From: Salegentibacter lacus
GTDB lineage: Bacteria > Bacteroidota > Bacteroidia > Flavobacteriales > Flavobacteriaceae
Length of the DNA stretch: 64,000 nt
Direction: 5' to 3'
NCBI RefSeq assembly: GCF_020164555.1
Contig: NZ_JAIQZB010000009.1
Span: 1 to 64,000 of the forward strand
In this document: positions 44,117-52,289 of the stretch, in pieces
Layout of the letters: each line of letters begins with the position of its first letter
How positions within the stretch are numbered: the first letter of the stretch is position 1
The notes under the pieces: generated by a model
The model's database searches: none
What the model was told of the DNA's origin: nothing
What the model saw: the letters and a program-made list of their open reading frames with translations, nothing else
Program-made: the position numbers and the translations under genes

Positions 44117-45163
44117 ATGAAGCACGCAGAAAAGGTGAAATTAGGAATAAGCATAGGGGATTTAAATGGAATTGGAAGTGAAATAATGCTTAAAACCTTT
44201 GATGATTCCCGGATGCTGGATTTTTGTACACCGGTAATCTTTGCATCTACTAAAGTGCTTACTTTCTTAAAAAAACATTTTAATCTTTCTTTGAATTATC
44301 TTGGCGTAGACGATGCTTCTAAAGCCATTGACGGGAAAATTAACGTGGTGAATGTTTGGAAAGAAGGAGTAAACATCAAATTTGGGGAAGAAGATCCTCA
44401 AATTGGGGAATATGCTTTTAAATCTTTACAAGCTGCCACGAAAGCATTAAAAGAAGATGAAATTGATGTGCTGGTTACCGCCCCTATTAATAAACACAGC
44501 ATCCAGTCGGCGGAATTTAATTTTCCCGGGCATACAGATTATCTGGCGAAAGAGCTGGAAGGCGAAAGTCTTATGTTTATGATTACCGATACCTTAAAAA
44601 TCGGTTTGCTTACAGATCATGTAGCTCTAAAAGATATTGCCAATACTATTACTCCGGAATTGATTGAGAAAAAACTGAATATAATTCAGGAAACTTTAAA
44701 ACAGGATTTTAGGGTACAAAAACCTAAGATCGCGGTTTTAGGAATAAATCCGCATAGTGGCGATAATGGGGTTATTGGAAAAGAAGATGAAGAAATTTTA
44801 AAACCAACGCTTCAGAAATTACGCGATAAAGGCGATCTTGTTTTCGGCCCATTTTCTGCCGATAGTTTTTTCGGTTCAAAAAACTACGTGAATTTTGATG
44901 CGGTAGTGGCTTCCTATCACGATCAGGGATTAATTCCGTTTAAAACCCTATCTTTTGGAAATGGGGTAAATTTCACCGCCGGGTTGAGTAAAGTGAGAAC
45001 ATCACCAGATCATGGAACCGCTTTTGAAATTGCCGGAACAAATACGGCTAATATCAATTCTTTTAAAGAAGCGGTTTTTCGGGCTATAGAAATTTATAAA
45101 TGCCGGGAAGAATATAAAGAACTGACCAAAAATCCTTTAAAGAAACAGGGCAGAAAGTTATAA
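44117..45163 (+). CDS. pdxA: 4-hydroxythreonine-4-phosphate dehydrogenase
   Basis: NAD-dependent enzyme of pyridoxal-phosphate synthesis, 348 residues, slightly longer than the usual 330. Family motifs are GISIGDLNGIGSEI, the metal-site FPGHTDYLA, GINPHSGDNGVIGKED and ASYHDQGLIPFKTL. It begins the pdxA-DUF177-rpmF-fabH-accB-accC run, a common Bacteroidota order, but a separate -7 box at 45207 suggests the following genes are also transcribed on their own. Confidence 0.95.
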   Translation: MKHAEKVKLGISIGDLNGIGSEIMLKTFDDSRMLDFCTPVIFASTKVLTFLKKHFNLSLNYLGVDDASKAIDGKINVVNVWKEGVNIKFGEEDPQIGEYAFKSLQAATKALKEDEIDVLVTAPINKHSIQSAEFNFPGHTDYLAKELEGESLMFMITDTLKIGLLTDHVALKDIANTITPELIEKKLNIIQETLKQDFRVQKPKIAVLGINPHSGDNGVIGKEDEEILKPTLQKLRDKGDLVFGPFSADSFFGSKNYVNFDAVVASYHDQGLIPFKTLSFGNGVNFTAGLSKVRTSPDHGTAFEIAGTNTANINSFKEAVFRAIEIYKCREEYKELTKNPLKKQGRKL

Positions 45164-45206
45164 ACAAAAATTTGTTTATAACAGCGCTCTAATTTATTAA
45201 TTTTTA

Positions 45207-45214
45207 TATATTTG
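45207..45214 (+). promoter_or_regulatory. -7 promoter box TATATTTG before DUF177-rpmF
   Basis: Perfect TAnnTTTG followed by CACCCG, the form found at strong Bacteroidota promoters. Transcription should begin near 45220, so a TTG start at 45212 is ruled out and the ATG at 45260 is preferred. No -33 TTG is seen at the usual spacing. Confidence 0.65.
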
Positions 45215-45259
45215 CACCCGCCTAAGCAGAAGCGGCCTGGGCAAGAAATTGACGATGAG

Positions 45260-45799
45260 ATGAGGAATTTAGCAGCGTATACAATCCCTTTTGTGGGATT
45301 AAAGCTGGGAAAACACCAGTTCGAATACGAAATTAATAAGGAGTTCTTTGAGCATTTTGAGTACGACGATCTAAACACCGCCGATGTAAAAATAGATTTG
45401 TTGTTGGATAAGAAGACAACAATGATGGAGCTTACTTTTAATGCTTCCGGTTTTGTAAACGTAAATTGTGACATTACCAACGAGCCCTACGATCAACCTA
45501 TTGAAGGAAGTTTGTTTTTGGTGATAAAGTTTGGTGATGAATTTAATGATGAAAATGAAGATTTGCTTATTCTGCCTCACGGGGAGTTTGAAGTAAACGT
45601 TCAGCAATATATTTACGAACTTATTGTTTTGTCTATACCTTTAAAAAGGGTTCATCCCGGGGTAGAAGATGGCACTTTAGAATCTGATGTACTTGATAAA
45701 CTTGAAGAATTAAGTATTAATAACAACGAGAATAAAAATGATGAGGATGAAATAGATCCTCGTTGGGATAAATTAAAAAACTTATTAAACGATAAATAA
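45260..45799 (+). CDS. DUF177 (YceD-type) protein
   Basis: A 179-residue cytoplasmic protein started at the ATG at 45260 (MRNLAAYTIPFVGLKLG), because the -7 box at 45207 places the transcript start downstream of any earlier start. The FNASGFVNVNCDITNEPYDQP stretch is the DUF177 core, but one of the usual cysteines of the family is missing. It sits 9 bases before rpmF, the conserved arrangement; in other bacteria YceD is linked to 23S rRNA accumulation and plant Duf177A to rRNA processing. Confidence 0.88.
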   Translation: MRNLAAYTIPFVGLKLGKHQFEYEINKEFFEHFEYDDLNTADVKIDLLLDKKTTMMELTFNASGFVNVNCDITNEPYDQPIEGSLFLVIKFGDEFNDENEDLLILPHGEFEVNVQQYIYELIVLSIPLKRVHPGVEDGTLESDVLDKLEELSINNNENKNDEDEIDPRWDKLKNLLNDK

Positions 45800-45808
45800 C
45801 AGCAAGCC

Positions 45809-46006
45809 ATGGCACATCCAAAGAGAAAAATCTCGAAAACCAGAAGAGATAAAAGAAGGACACATTATAAAGCTTCGGTACCTAAAATAGCTACAGATCC
45901 TACAACAGGAGAGGCGCATTTGTACCACAGAGCACACTGGCACGAAGGTAAACTATATTACCGCGGTCAGGTATTAATTGACAATACCGAAGAAATAGAG
46001 GCTTAA
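45809..46006 (+). CDS. rpmF: 50S ribosomal protein L32
   Basis: A basic 65-residue ribosomal protein: [20 protein letters not shown] is the standard N-terminus. The C-terminal half has no CxxC pairs, so it is the zinc-free form, as usual in Bacteroidota. It lies 9 bases after the DUF177 gene and is closed by a terminator; fabH and acc genes follow, the conserved fatty-acid neighbourhood. Confidence 0.96.
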   Translation: MAHPKRKISKTRRDKRRTHYKASVPKIATDPTTGEAHLYHRAHWHEGKLYYRGQVLIDNTEEIEA

Positions 46007-46032
46007 TTACACATAGAGCTTTAACTTTTTAT

Positions 46033-46065
46033 AAAAAACTCTCACCCACGTGGGAGTTTTTTGTT
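46033..46065 (+). terminator. terminator between rpmF and fabH
   Basis: AAAAAACTC and CCCACGTGGG fold with GAGTTTTTT (one small bulge), then TTGTTTT. It separates rpmF from fabH; the sequence TTAATTTGCACCCCC at 46093-46107 is a plausible new start signal for fabH. Confidence 0.72.
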
Positions 46066-46185
46066 TTAAGTTGAATAAGTGCTAAAAAGACCTTAATTTG
46101 CACCCCCGTTCAAAGAAAAATCAGTACTTTTCTTTAAATTTTTTTACGTTTTTTTAGGCGTAGAAGGGGTTTAAAAGTCAAATCT

Positions 46186-47181
46186 ATGAATAAAATCACA
46201 GCTGCTATTACCGCTGTGGGTGCTTATGTGCCCGAAGATGTGTTGACCAACAAAATGTTGGAAGAGATGGTGGAGACCAACGATGAATGGATCTTCAGTA
46301 GAACCGGAATAAGAGAACGCCGAATACTTAAAGACCCTAACAAGGGAACTTCATATTTAGGAATAGAAGCAGCTAAAGATTTAATAAAAAAATCTAACCT
46401 CGATCCAGAAGAGATCGATTTGGTTATTCTTGCTTCTGTCACTCCAGACTTACCTGTAGCCGCCACAGGTGTTCATGTTGCTACCCAAATTGGTGCTACC
46501 AATGCTTTTGCCTACGACCTTCAGGCTGCCTGTTCAGGATTTCTATATGCAATGTCTACCGCATCAGCCTATATAGAATCTGGACGTTATAAAAAGGTAC
46601 TGGTAATTGGAGCCGATAAAATGTCTTCTATAATTGATTATACCGATAGGACAACTTGTATTATCTTTGGAGACGGTGCAGGTGCCGTTTTGATGGAACC
46701 TAATGAAGAAGGTCTGGGATTACAGGATGAAATTCTTAGAAGTGACTCTATTGGTCGGGATTCGCTTAGCGTAGAAGCCGGAGGCTCGCTTATGCCGGCT
46801 ACAGAACTAACTGTTGCCAAGAAATTGCATTATGTGAGACAGGATGGTAAAACAGTTTTTAAATATGCGGTTTCGAATATGGCCGGGATTAGCGAAGAAA
46901 TTATGAAGCGCAATCAATTAACCAATGAAGATGTAGACTGGCTTGTTGCGCACCAGGCAAATAAACGAATTGTGGGTGCTACGGCAAACCGCATGGGACT
47001 TGAAGATAAAAAAGTGCTTATGAATATTGAGCGCTATGGAAATACTACATCGGCTACCTTGCCTTTATTGCTTAGCGATTATGAAAAGCAATTTAAAAAA
47101 GGAGATAATTTAGTTTTTGCTTCATTTGGAGGCGGCTTCACCTGGGGAGCTACCTATTTAAAATGGGCATATAATTCTTAA
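46186..47181 (+). CDS. fabH: 3-oxoacyl-ACP synthase III
   Basis: Condenses acetyl-CoA with malonyl-ACP to start fatty acid synthesis. It has 331 residues. The catalytic triad is visible: Cys116 in LQAACSGFL, His in WLVAHQANKRI and Asn in ERYGNTTSATLP. The N-terminal EWIFSRTGIRERR is typical. It is followed 20 bases later by accB, so initiation enzyme and acetyl-CoA carboxylase are made together. Confidence 0.96.
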   Translation: MNKITAAITAVGAYVPEDVLTNKMLEEMVETNDEWIFSRTGIRERRILKDPNKGTSYLGIEAAKDLIKKSNLDPEEIDLVILASVTPDLPVAATGVHVATQIGATNAFAYDLQAACSGFLYAMSTASAYIESGRYKKVLVIGADKMSSIIDYTDRTTCIIFGDGAGAVLMEPNEEGLGLQDEILRSDSIGRDSLSVEAGGSLMPATELTVAKKLHYVRQDGKTVFKYAVSNMAGISEEIMKRNQLTNEDVDWLVAHQANKRIVGATANRMGLEDKKVLMNIERYGNTTSATLPLLLSDYEKQFKKGDNLVFASFGGGFTWGATYLKWAYNS

Positions 47182-47201
47182 AAAACCAACACCCTATTAT
47201 T

Positions 47202-47714
47202 ATGGATTTAAAAGAAATTCAGAATTTAATCAAGTTTGTGGCCAAATCTGGTGCCAGCGAAGTAAAGCTGGAGACTGGCGATGTAAAGATCACCATTAAA
47301 ACAGGCTCAGACGAGAAAGAAACTATTGTTCAACAAGTGCCTATGGGTAGCCATATGCAGCATATGCCTGCGCAGCAGCAACCTCAGCAACAACAACAGG
47401 CTCCGGCTCCTTCTCACGGGAACGACTCTCAGAGCAAAGAAGAGCAAAATACATCTGCAGAAGAAGATTCAAAACATATCACCGTAAAATCTCCAATTAT
47501 TGGAACTTTCTACCGCAAACCTTCTCCAGATAAGCCCACTTTTGTAGAAGTAGGAGATTCAATTAAAGAAGGTGATGTGCTTTGTGTAATTGAGGCTATG
47601 AAACTTTTCAATGAAATTGAAAGTGAAGTTTCTGGAAAAATAGTAAAAGTACTGGTAGACGATTCTTCTCCTGTAGAGTTCGATCAGCCTTTATTTTTAG
47701 TAGATCCATCATAA
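47202..47714 (+). CDS. accB: biotin carboxyl carrier protein of acetyl-CoA carboxylase
   Basis: A 170-residue carrier. The N-terminal dimerisation part is followed by a flexible Gln/Pro-rich linker (about 55-90, AQQQPQQQQQAPAP) and the biotinyl domain with Lys134 in VIEAMKLFNEIE. The thumb and SPIIGTFYRKPSPD segments are normal. It lies between fabH and accC and partners the latter. Confidence 0.96.
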   Translation: MDLKEIQNLIKFVAKSGASEVKLETGDVKITIKTGSDEKETIVQQVPMGSHMQHMPAQQQPQQQQQAPAPSHGNDSQSKEEQNTSAEEDSKHITVKSPIIGTFYRKPSPDKPTFVEVGDSIKEGDVLCVIEAMKLFNEIESEVSGKIVKVLVDDSSPVEFDQPLFLVDPS

Positions 47715-47769
47715 ATTACTGCCCATTTAGCTTAAGGGAAATTTTTCCCGGGCCAAAAAAACAATAGGT

Positions 47770-49125
47770 ATGTTTAAAAAAATATTGATTGCAAACAGGG
47801 GCGAGATTGCGTTGCGCATTCTTCGTACCTGTAAAGAAATGGGAATTAGCACCGTTGCGGTTTATTCTACCGCAGATGCTGAAAGTCTTCACGTAAGGTT
47901 TGCCGATGAGGCCGTATGTATCGGTCCGCCGCCAAGTAATTTGTCTTACCTTAAAATTTCAAATATTATCGCTGCAGCGGAAATTACCAATGCAGATGCA
48001 ATTCATCCCGGCTATGGTTTCCTTTCTGAAAACGCAAAATTTTCTAAGATTTGCGAGGAACACGATATAAAATTTATCGGTGCTTCAGCTGAAATGATCT
48101 CAAAAATGGGAGATAAGGCTACCGCAAAAGCTACGATGAAAGCAGCGGGAGTTCCTTGTGTACCTGGATCAGAAGGAATTATCAAGGATTTTCCAGAATG
48201 TATAAAACTAGCTAAAGAAGTTGGTTACCCGGTAATGCTTAAGGCTACCGCCGGTGGTGGTGGTAAAGGCATGCGTGCGGTATGGAAAGAGGAAGATTTA
48301 CAGGATGCCTGGGATTCTGCAAGACAGGAATCTGCAGCTGCTTTCGATAATAACGATATGTATATGGAAAAGCTTATTGAAGAGCCACGCCATATCGAGA
48401 TCCAGATTGTTGGAGATAGCACCGGTAAAGCCTGTCACCTTTCAGAAAGGGATTGCTCGGTACAACGTCGTCACCAAAAATTAACCGAAGAAACTCCTTC
48501 TCCTTTTATGACCGATAGTCTTCGGAAAAAAATGGGAGCGGCTGCAGTAAAAGCTGCAGAATATATTAAATACGAAGGTGCGGGAACCGTAGAGTTTTTG
48601 GTAGATAAACACCGAAACTTCTACTTTATGGAAATGAATACCCGTATCCAGGTAGAACACCCCATTACCGAGCAGGTAATAGATTACGATCTTATCAGGG
48701 AACAAATTCTTGTAGCGGCTGGAGTGCCAATTTCAGGAAAGAATTATTTCCCGCAATTACACTCTATAGAATGCCGAATTAATGCTGAAGACCCCTATAA
48801 TAATTTTAGACCTTCTCCAGGGAAGATCACTAATTTACATGCACCAGGCGGACACGGCGTAAGGATAGATACCCACGTGTATAGTGGTTATGTAATTCCA
48901 CCAAATTACGATTCAATGATCGCGAAATTGATCACTACCGCCCAAAGCAGGGAAGAGGCGATTAACAAAATGAAGCGCGCACTCGATGAATTTGTGATTG
49001 AAGGTGTAAAAACCACGATTCCTTTCCATAGACAACTTATGGATCACCCCGATTATGTAGAGGGGAACTATACCACTAAGTTTATGGAAGATTTTAAAAT
49101 GAAACCACTCGAAGAGGAAGATTAA
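47770..49125 (+). CDS. accC: acetyl-CoA carboxylase biotin carboxylase subunit
   Basis: ATP-dependent carboxylation of the AccB biotin. It has 451 residues with the ATP-grasp core: N-terminal [20 protein letters not shown], the Gly-rich loop [25 protein letters not shown], and [14 protein letters not shown] with the catalytic Arg. The length is standard. It ends the fab/acc run and is followed by the first REP-like copy and a strong terminator. Confidence 0.97.
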   Translation: MFKKILIANRGEIALRILRTCKEMGISTVAVYSTADAESLHVRFADEAVCIGPPPSNLSYLKISNIIAAAEITNADAIHPGYGFLSENAKFSKICEEHDIKFIGASAEMISKMGDKATAKATMKAAGVPCVPGSEGIIKDFPECIKLAKEVGYPVMLKATAGGGGKGMRAVWKEEDLQDAWDSARQESAAAFDNNDMYMEKLIEEPRHIEIQIVGDSTGKACHLSERDCSVQRRHQKLTEETPSPFMTDSLRKKMGAAAVKAAEYIKYEGAGTVEFLVDKHRNFYFMEMNTRIQVEHPITEQVIDYDLIREQILVAAGVPISGKNYFPQLHSIECRINAEDPYNNFRPSPGKITNLHAPGGHGVRIDTHVYSGYVIPPNYDSMIAKLITTAQSREEAINKMKRALDEFVIEGVKTTIPFHRQLMDHPDYVEGNYTTKFMEDFKMKPLEEED

Positions 49126-49132
49126 ATTTGAC

Positions 49133-49169
49133 TGTCATTCTGAACTTGTTTCAGAATCTAATATCTCGA
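49133..49169 (+). repeat. REP-like palindrome, copy 1
   Basis: GTCATTCTGAACTTGTTTCA and the following AGAATCTAATATCTCGA. The arms ATTCTGAA / TTCAGAAT pair. The arms differ from the other copies by paired changes, so the hairpin is kept while the sequence drifts. Confidence 0.65.
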
Positions 49170-49181
49170 ATATTTAAGCAT

Positions 49182-49220
49182 AAGACCTCACAGGTTTTTT
49201 AAACCTGTGAGGTCTTTTTT
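49182..49220 (+). terminator. strong rho-independent terminator after accC
   Basis: A perfect 15-bp stem AGACCTCACAGGTTT / AAACCTGTGAGGTCT on a 3-base loop, then a run of T. It ends the fab/acc transcript between REP copies 1 and 2. Confidence 0.9.
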
Positions 49221-49238
49221 ATTTGAATAATCGCCCGT

Positions 49239-49275
49239 CGTCACCCTGAATTTATTTCAGGGTCTAATATCTTGA
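49239..49275 (+). repeat. REP-like palindrome, copy 2
   Basis: CGTCACCCTGAATTTATTTC followed by AGGGTCTAATATCTTGA, same orientation as copy 1. The arms ACCCTGAA / TTCAGGGT pair, with two compensated changes compared with copy 1. Confidence 0.65.
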
Positions 49276-49382
49276 AAACCTAAATGCGTTGAAAACTCAA
49301 AAAAGATCAAATACTAGCGATTAGAATTTTCAGACAGCCTCCTTTTTTAATTTCGTATTTTCATTGAAAATTAACCCATTCA

Positions 49383-50498
49383 ATGAACTTTTCTTACTGG
49401 GAAACCAAAACCTGGTTTTCAAATATCGATTTTTGTATTGTAGGTAGCGGAATTACCGGGCTAAATTGTGCGCTTGATTTAAAAACACGGTTCCCGAAAT
49501 CGAAAATCCTGATTTTGGAACGCGGAATTTTACCCAATGGTGCGAGTACAAAAAACGCCGGATTTGCCTGTTTTGGAAGTGTTTCAGAGATTCTTGACGA
49601 TCTAAATTCACATTCTGAAGAGGAAGTGCTACAACTAGTACAAAAACGGTTAAAAGGTTTAAAATTGCTTCGGAAGAATCTTGGAGATCAAAATATTCGC
49701 TATAAAGAATATGGCGGTTACGAACTTTTTGTCAATGAGGATATAACTCTTTTTGAAGAATGTAGGTCGGCTTTACCACAACTTAATAAAATGCTGAAAC
49801 CAATATTTGGAGACGCTGTTTTTAGTGTTCAAAAAGACAGTTTTGGATTTAAAAATATTCAAAAAAAACTCATTTTTAATCAATTTGAAGGGCAATTAAA
49901 TACCGGGAAAATGATGGAAGCTCTGCTACATAAAGTGCAGAAGTCCGGCATCAAAATCCTGAATAAAATTACAGTTGAAGGATTTGTAGAAACAAAGAAC
50001 TCAGTAAAGATTAAAACCGATAAATTAGATTTTTCAGCAAATAAATTATTGATCGCTACTAATGGATTTTCAGAAAAATTGGGAATTGCTCAGGTAAAAC
50101 CCGCCCGCGCCCAGGTTTTGATCACCAAACAGATTAAAAACCTGGAAATTAAGGGTACATTTCATTTGGATAAGGGTTATTATTATTTCAGAAATATTTA
50201 CGATCGTATTCTTTTTGGCGGTGGCAGAAACCTGGATTTTAAAACCGAAGAAACTACCGAAATCGCTCAAACGAAACTTATTCAGCAAAAACTGGAGAAA
50301 TTACTAAAAACCACAATTTTGCCTGAAACTGCTTTTGAGATCGATGAACGCTGGAGCGGTATTATGGGCGTTGGAAAGCAGAAAAATCCGGTCGTTAAAC
50401 AAATTTCAGAAAATGTTTTTTGCGGAGTTCGCCTTGGCGGAATGGGTGTTGCTATTGGCAGTTTAGTAGGGAAAGAACTTTCAGAATTGATAAAATGA
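49383..50498 (+). CDS. FAD-dependent oxidoreductase (DAO/glycine oxidase type)
   Basis: A 371-residue flavoprotein. The N-terminal dinucleotide motif is DFCIVGSGITGLNCALDL, and further landmarks are GASTKNAGFACFG, ATNGFSEKLG and the C-terminal MGVGKQKNPV / VRLGGMGVAIG flavin contacts. The substrate is probably an amine or amino acid; the family is too broad to say more. Its stop overlaps the mtgA start (ATGA). Confidence 0.85.
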   Translation: MNFSYWETKTWFSNIDFCIVGSGITGLNCALDLKTRFPKSKILILERGILPNGASTKNAGFACFGSVSEILDDLNSHSEEEVLQLVQKRLKGLKLLRKNLGDQNIRYKEYGGYELFVNEDITLFEECRSALPQLNKMLKPIFGDAVFSVQKDSFGFKNIQKKLIFNQFEGQLNTGKMMEALLHKVQKSGIKILNKITVEGFVETKNSVKIKTDKLDFSANKLLIATNGFSEKLGIAQVKPARAQVLITKQIKNLEIKGTFHLDKGYYYFRNIYDRILFGGGRNLDFKTEETTEIAQTKLIQQKLEKLLKTTILPETAFEIDERWSGIMGVGKQKNPVVKQISENVFCGVRLGGMGVAIGSLVGKELSELIK

Positions 50499-51166
50499 TT
50501 AAAAAAATATTCAAATTTCTATTGAAACTTGCAGGAATTTTACTCCTGTTTTCGCTTTTAATTGTATTGCTGTTTAAATGGTTTCCGGTACCGTTTACGC
50601 CGTTAATGGCTATTCGATATTTTGAAAATCCTGAGGAGAAAATTCAACATTCCTGGGTGCCACGACAAGATATTTCCCGGCATTTGCAACTTGGCGTAAT
50701 TGCCAGTGAAGATCAAAATTTCGTAAAACATAATGGTTTTGATATTGAAGCTATAGAAAAGGCCATTGAAGATAATCAGAAAGGAAAGCGGGTACGCGGC
50801 GCCAGCACAATTTCCCAACAAACCGCAAAGAATGTATTTTTATGGCCGGGGAGAAATTGGTTAAGAAAAGGCCTGGAGGTATATTTCACTTTTTTGATCG
50901 AAACTTTTTGGAGTAAAGAAAGAATTTTAGAAGTTTATCTAAATAGTATTGAAATGGGCCGCGGAATTTACGGCGCAGAAGCTGCTGCACAGCATTGGTT
51001 TAACAAATCGGCTGCAAATCTTTCTGTCTACGAAGCTGCTGCAATTGCGGCTATTTTACCGAATCCTAGAGAATACCGGGCAAATCCTGCCAGTAATTAT
51101 ATAAATCAAAGAAAAAACTGGATTGTAAGGCAAATGCAGAATTACGGGAAGTTTAGTTTAGAGTAA
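50495..51166 (+). CDS. mtgA: monofunctional peptidoglycan transglycosylase
   Basis: Polymerises lipid II glycan strands at the inner membrane. It has 223 residues, from the ATG at 50495 that overlaps the previous stop; the N-terminal helix (LLKLAGILLLFSLLIVLLF) starts right after it. GT51 motifs are ASEDQNFVKHNGFD with the catalytic Glu, RGASTISQQTAKN, and KERILEVYLNSIEMG with the second Glu. There is no transpeptidase domain, hence monofunctional. Confidence 0.94.
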   Translation: MIKKIFKFLLKLAGILLLFSLLIVLLFKWFPVPFTPLMAIRYFENPEEKIQHSWVPRQDISRHLQLGVIASEDQNFVKHNGFDIEAIEKAIEDNQKGKRVRGASTISQQTAKNVFLWPGRNWLRKGLEVYFTFLIETFWSKERILEVYLNSIEMGRGIYGAEAAAQHWFNKSAANLSVYEAAAIAAILPNPREYRANPASNYINQRKNWIVRQMQNYGKFSLE

Positions 51167-51182
51167 ATCAGTAAAAAAATTA

Positions 51183-51288
51183 CCGTCAATCTGAACTGGT
51201 TTCAGATTTTTAATTGGTGAGGATTAATGAACGCTTAGAACTCCGAACAAATATCGGAGCATGCTCTGAAATAAATTCAGGATGACGA
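51183..51288. repeat. REPIN-like element: two REP-like palindromes facing each other
   Basis: 51183-51211 carries CCGTCAATCTGAACTGGTTT with arms AATCTGAA / TTCAGATT; 51264-51288 carries the same motif inverted, ending TTCAGGATGACGA. The spacer has a CTCCGA-7 nt-TCGGAG hairpin (51241-51259). Two inverted REPs with a short spacer define a REPIN, usually mobilised by a RAYT transposase elsewhere in the genome. Confidence 0.6.
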
Positions 51289-51326
51289 TTCTACAAACTT
51301 CTCATATTTCAAAAAGAGAATAATCT

Positions 51327-51779
51327 ATGAATGCAATAAAAGAAAAACTTTATATAGCCTGTGAAGCTTATGTGGACGAACGTATAAAGCGTATTGAAGC
51401 TGCTATGGCCGGACTTGAAAGTGATCTGGAAAACGAAACCAAAAGCAGTGCGGGCGATAAATATGAAACCGGCCGGGAAATGATAAACCTGGAAATAAAT
51501 AAACTAGCCGAACAGCTACAGCAATTTAAAAATCTAAGAAATACGCTTAATGTTGCTAAAAGCCGAACTAACAATGGTTCCGCTCAATTAGGAACTGCGG
51601 TAAAGACCAATATGGCTAATTATTTTATCGCGATCCCGGCAGATCGTATTATTGTAGATGGCGAAGAGTATTTTGCCATTGGCGCCAATTCCCCAATCGC
51701 GCAATTATTGCTTCATAAAAAAGCCGGTGAAGAAATTACATTTAATGGAAAATCAGCTGAAATTTTGGAAGTCTTTTAA
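51327..51779 (+). CDS. GreA/GreB-like protein
   Basis: A 150-residue protein: an acidic-basic coiled coil (about 5-75, MAGLESDLENETKSSAGDKYE, then LAEQLQQFKNLRNTL) followed by a Gre C-terminal-like domain (FIAIPADRIIVDGEEYFAIGANSPIAQLLLHKKAGEEI). GreA factors rescue backtracked RNA polymerase; here the N-terminal coiled coil is shortened, so this is probably a divergent homologue with an RNA polymerase-linked role. Similar flavobacterial proteins are often labelled 3-oxoacyl-ACP synthase, which the sequence does not support. Confidence 0.72.
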   Translation: MNAIKEKLYIACEAYVDERIKRIEAAMAGLESDLENETKSSAGDKYETGREMINLEINKLAEQLQQFKNLRNTLNVAKSRTNNGSAQLGTAVKTNMANYFIAIPADRIIVDGEEYFAIGANSPIAQLLLHKKAGEEITFNGKSAEILEVF

Positions 51780-51896
51780 ATTAAAATGATTAGGCACGAA
51801 TTCACGAATATTCTATAAAATAGCTCCCCTACTTTCAAAGGAGGGAAATGAATTCAGCGCAGCTGAAGAAAGGGGTGTTTGAGGGCACTAAAGAAT

Positions 51897-51987
51897 GCGT
51901 CATTGAAGAAGGCACGACTGAAGCAATCTGCACAACTGAAACTCTCATTCAAAAGGTTACCGCGCTACTGCGTCGCTCGTAATGACG
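51897..51987. repeat. REPIN-like element with GCGTCATT / AATGACG ends
   Basis: Begins GCGTCATTGAAG and ends CGCTCGTAATGACG, a different end sequence from the CTGAA-type copies but again inverted with a spacer of about 75 bases (with CTGAAGCAATCTGC and CTCTCATTCAAAAG inside). The general form is common in intergenic DNA of many bacteria. Confidence 0.5.
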
Positions 51988-52210
51988 ATAGTAAACAACT
52001 TCGGAGCAATCTCACGAAGCATTATTATTGGAAAATATAATTTGATTGTGAGGCAAGCCTCGGAGCATTTAATCTCGATTATCGAGTAAAAAAGAAAAGA
52101 GTAAGGAAACAATATCAAACCCCTCCGGCCTTCGGTTACCTCCGCTTGAAATTAAGGGAACGACTTTGATTTATTTTCAGAAGATAAAGAAAAAGTATTT
52201 AGAAGAAATT

Positions 52211-52238
52211 AGATCCTGAAACAAGTTCAGGATGACGG
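52211..52238 (-). repeat. REP-like palindrome, inverted copy
   Basis: AGATCCTGAAACAAGTTCAG followed by GATGACGG. The arms ATCCTGAA / TTCAGGAT are perfect. Orientation is opposite to copies 1-3. Confidence 0.62.
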
Positions 52239-52289
52239 AAACAATAAACACTTCCTATTTTTATTCGTGTATTCGTGGCGAAGATTAAA

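Larger units (their letters stand above)
51780..52289. repeat. 510-bp intergenic nest of small palindromic repeats, no gene
   Basis: A gene-free gap between the GreA-like gene and a convergent ABC ATPase gene. It contains the element at 51897-51987, the REP copy at 52211-52238, and two half-related pieces near 51824-51882 (ending AGGGGTGTTTGA) and 52118-52166 (starting TCAAACCCCT), which are inverted to each other. I see no coding frame or strong terminator. It looks like layered insertions of small non-autonomous repeats. Confidence 0.55.

Noticed and set aside
45212-45259. TTG start that would lengthen the DUF177 protein by 16 residues
   Set aside because: It overlaps a perfect TATATTTG -7 box, so the transcript starts downstream of it.
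51327-51779. 3-oxoacyl-ACP synthase label often given to proteins like this
   Set aside because: 150 residues with a coiled coil and a Gre-like C-terminal domain cannot be a thiolase-fold enzyme; no catalytic Cys motif is present.
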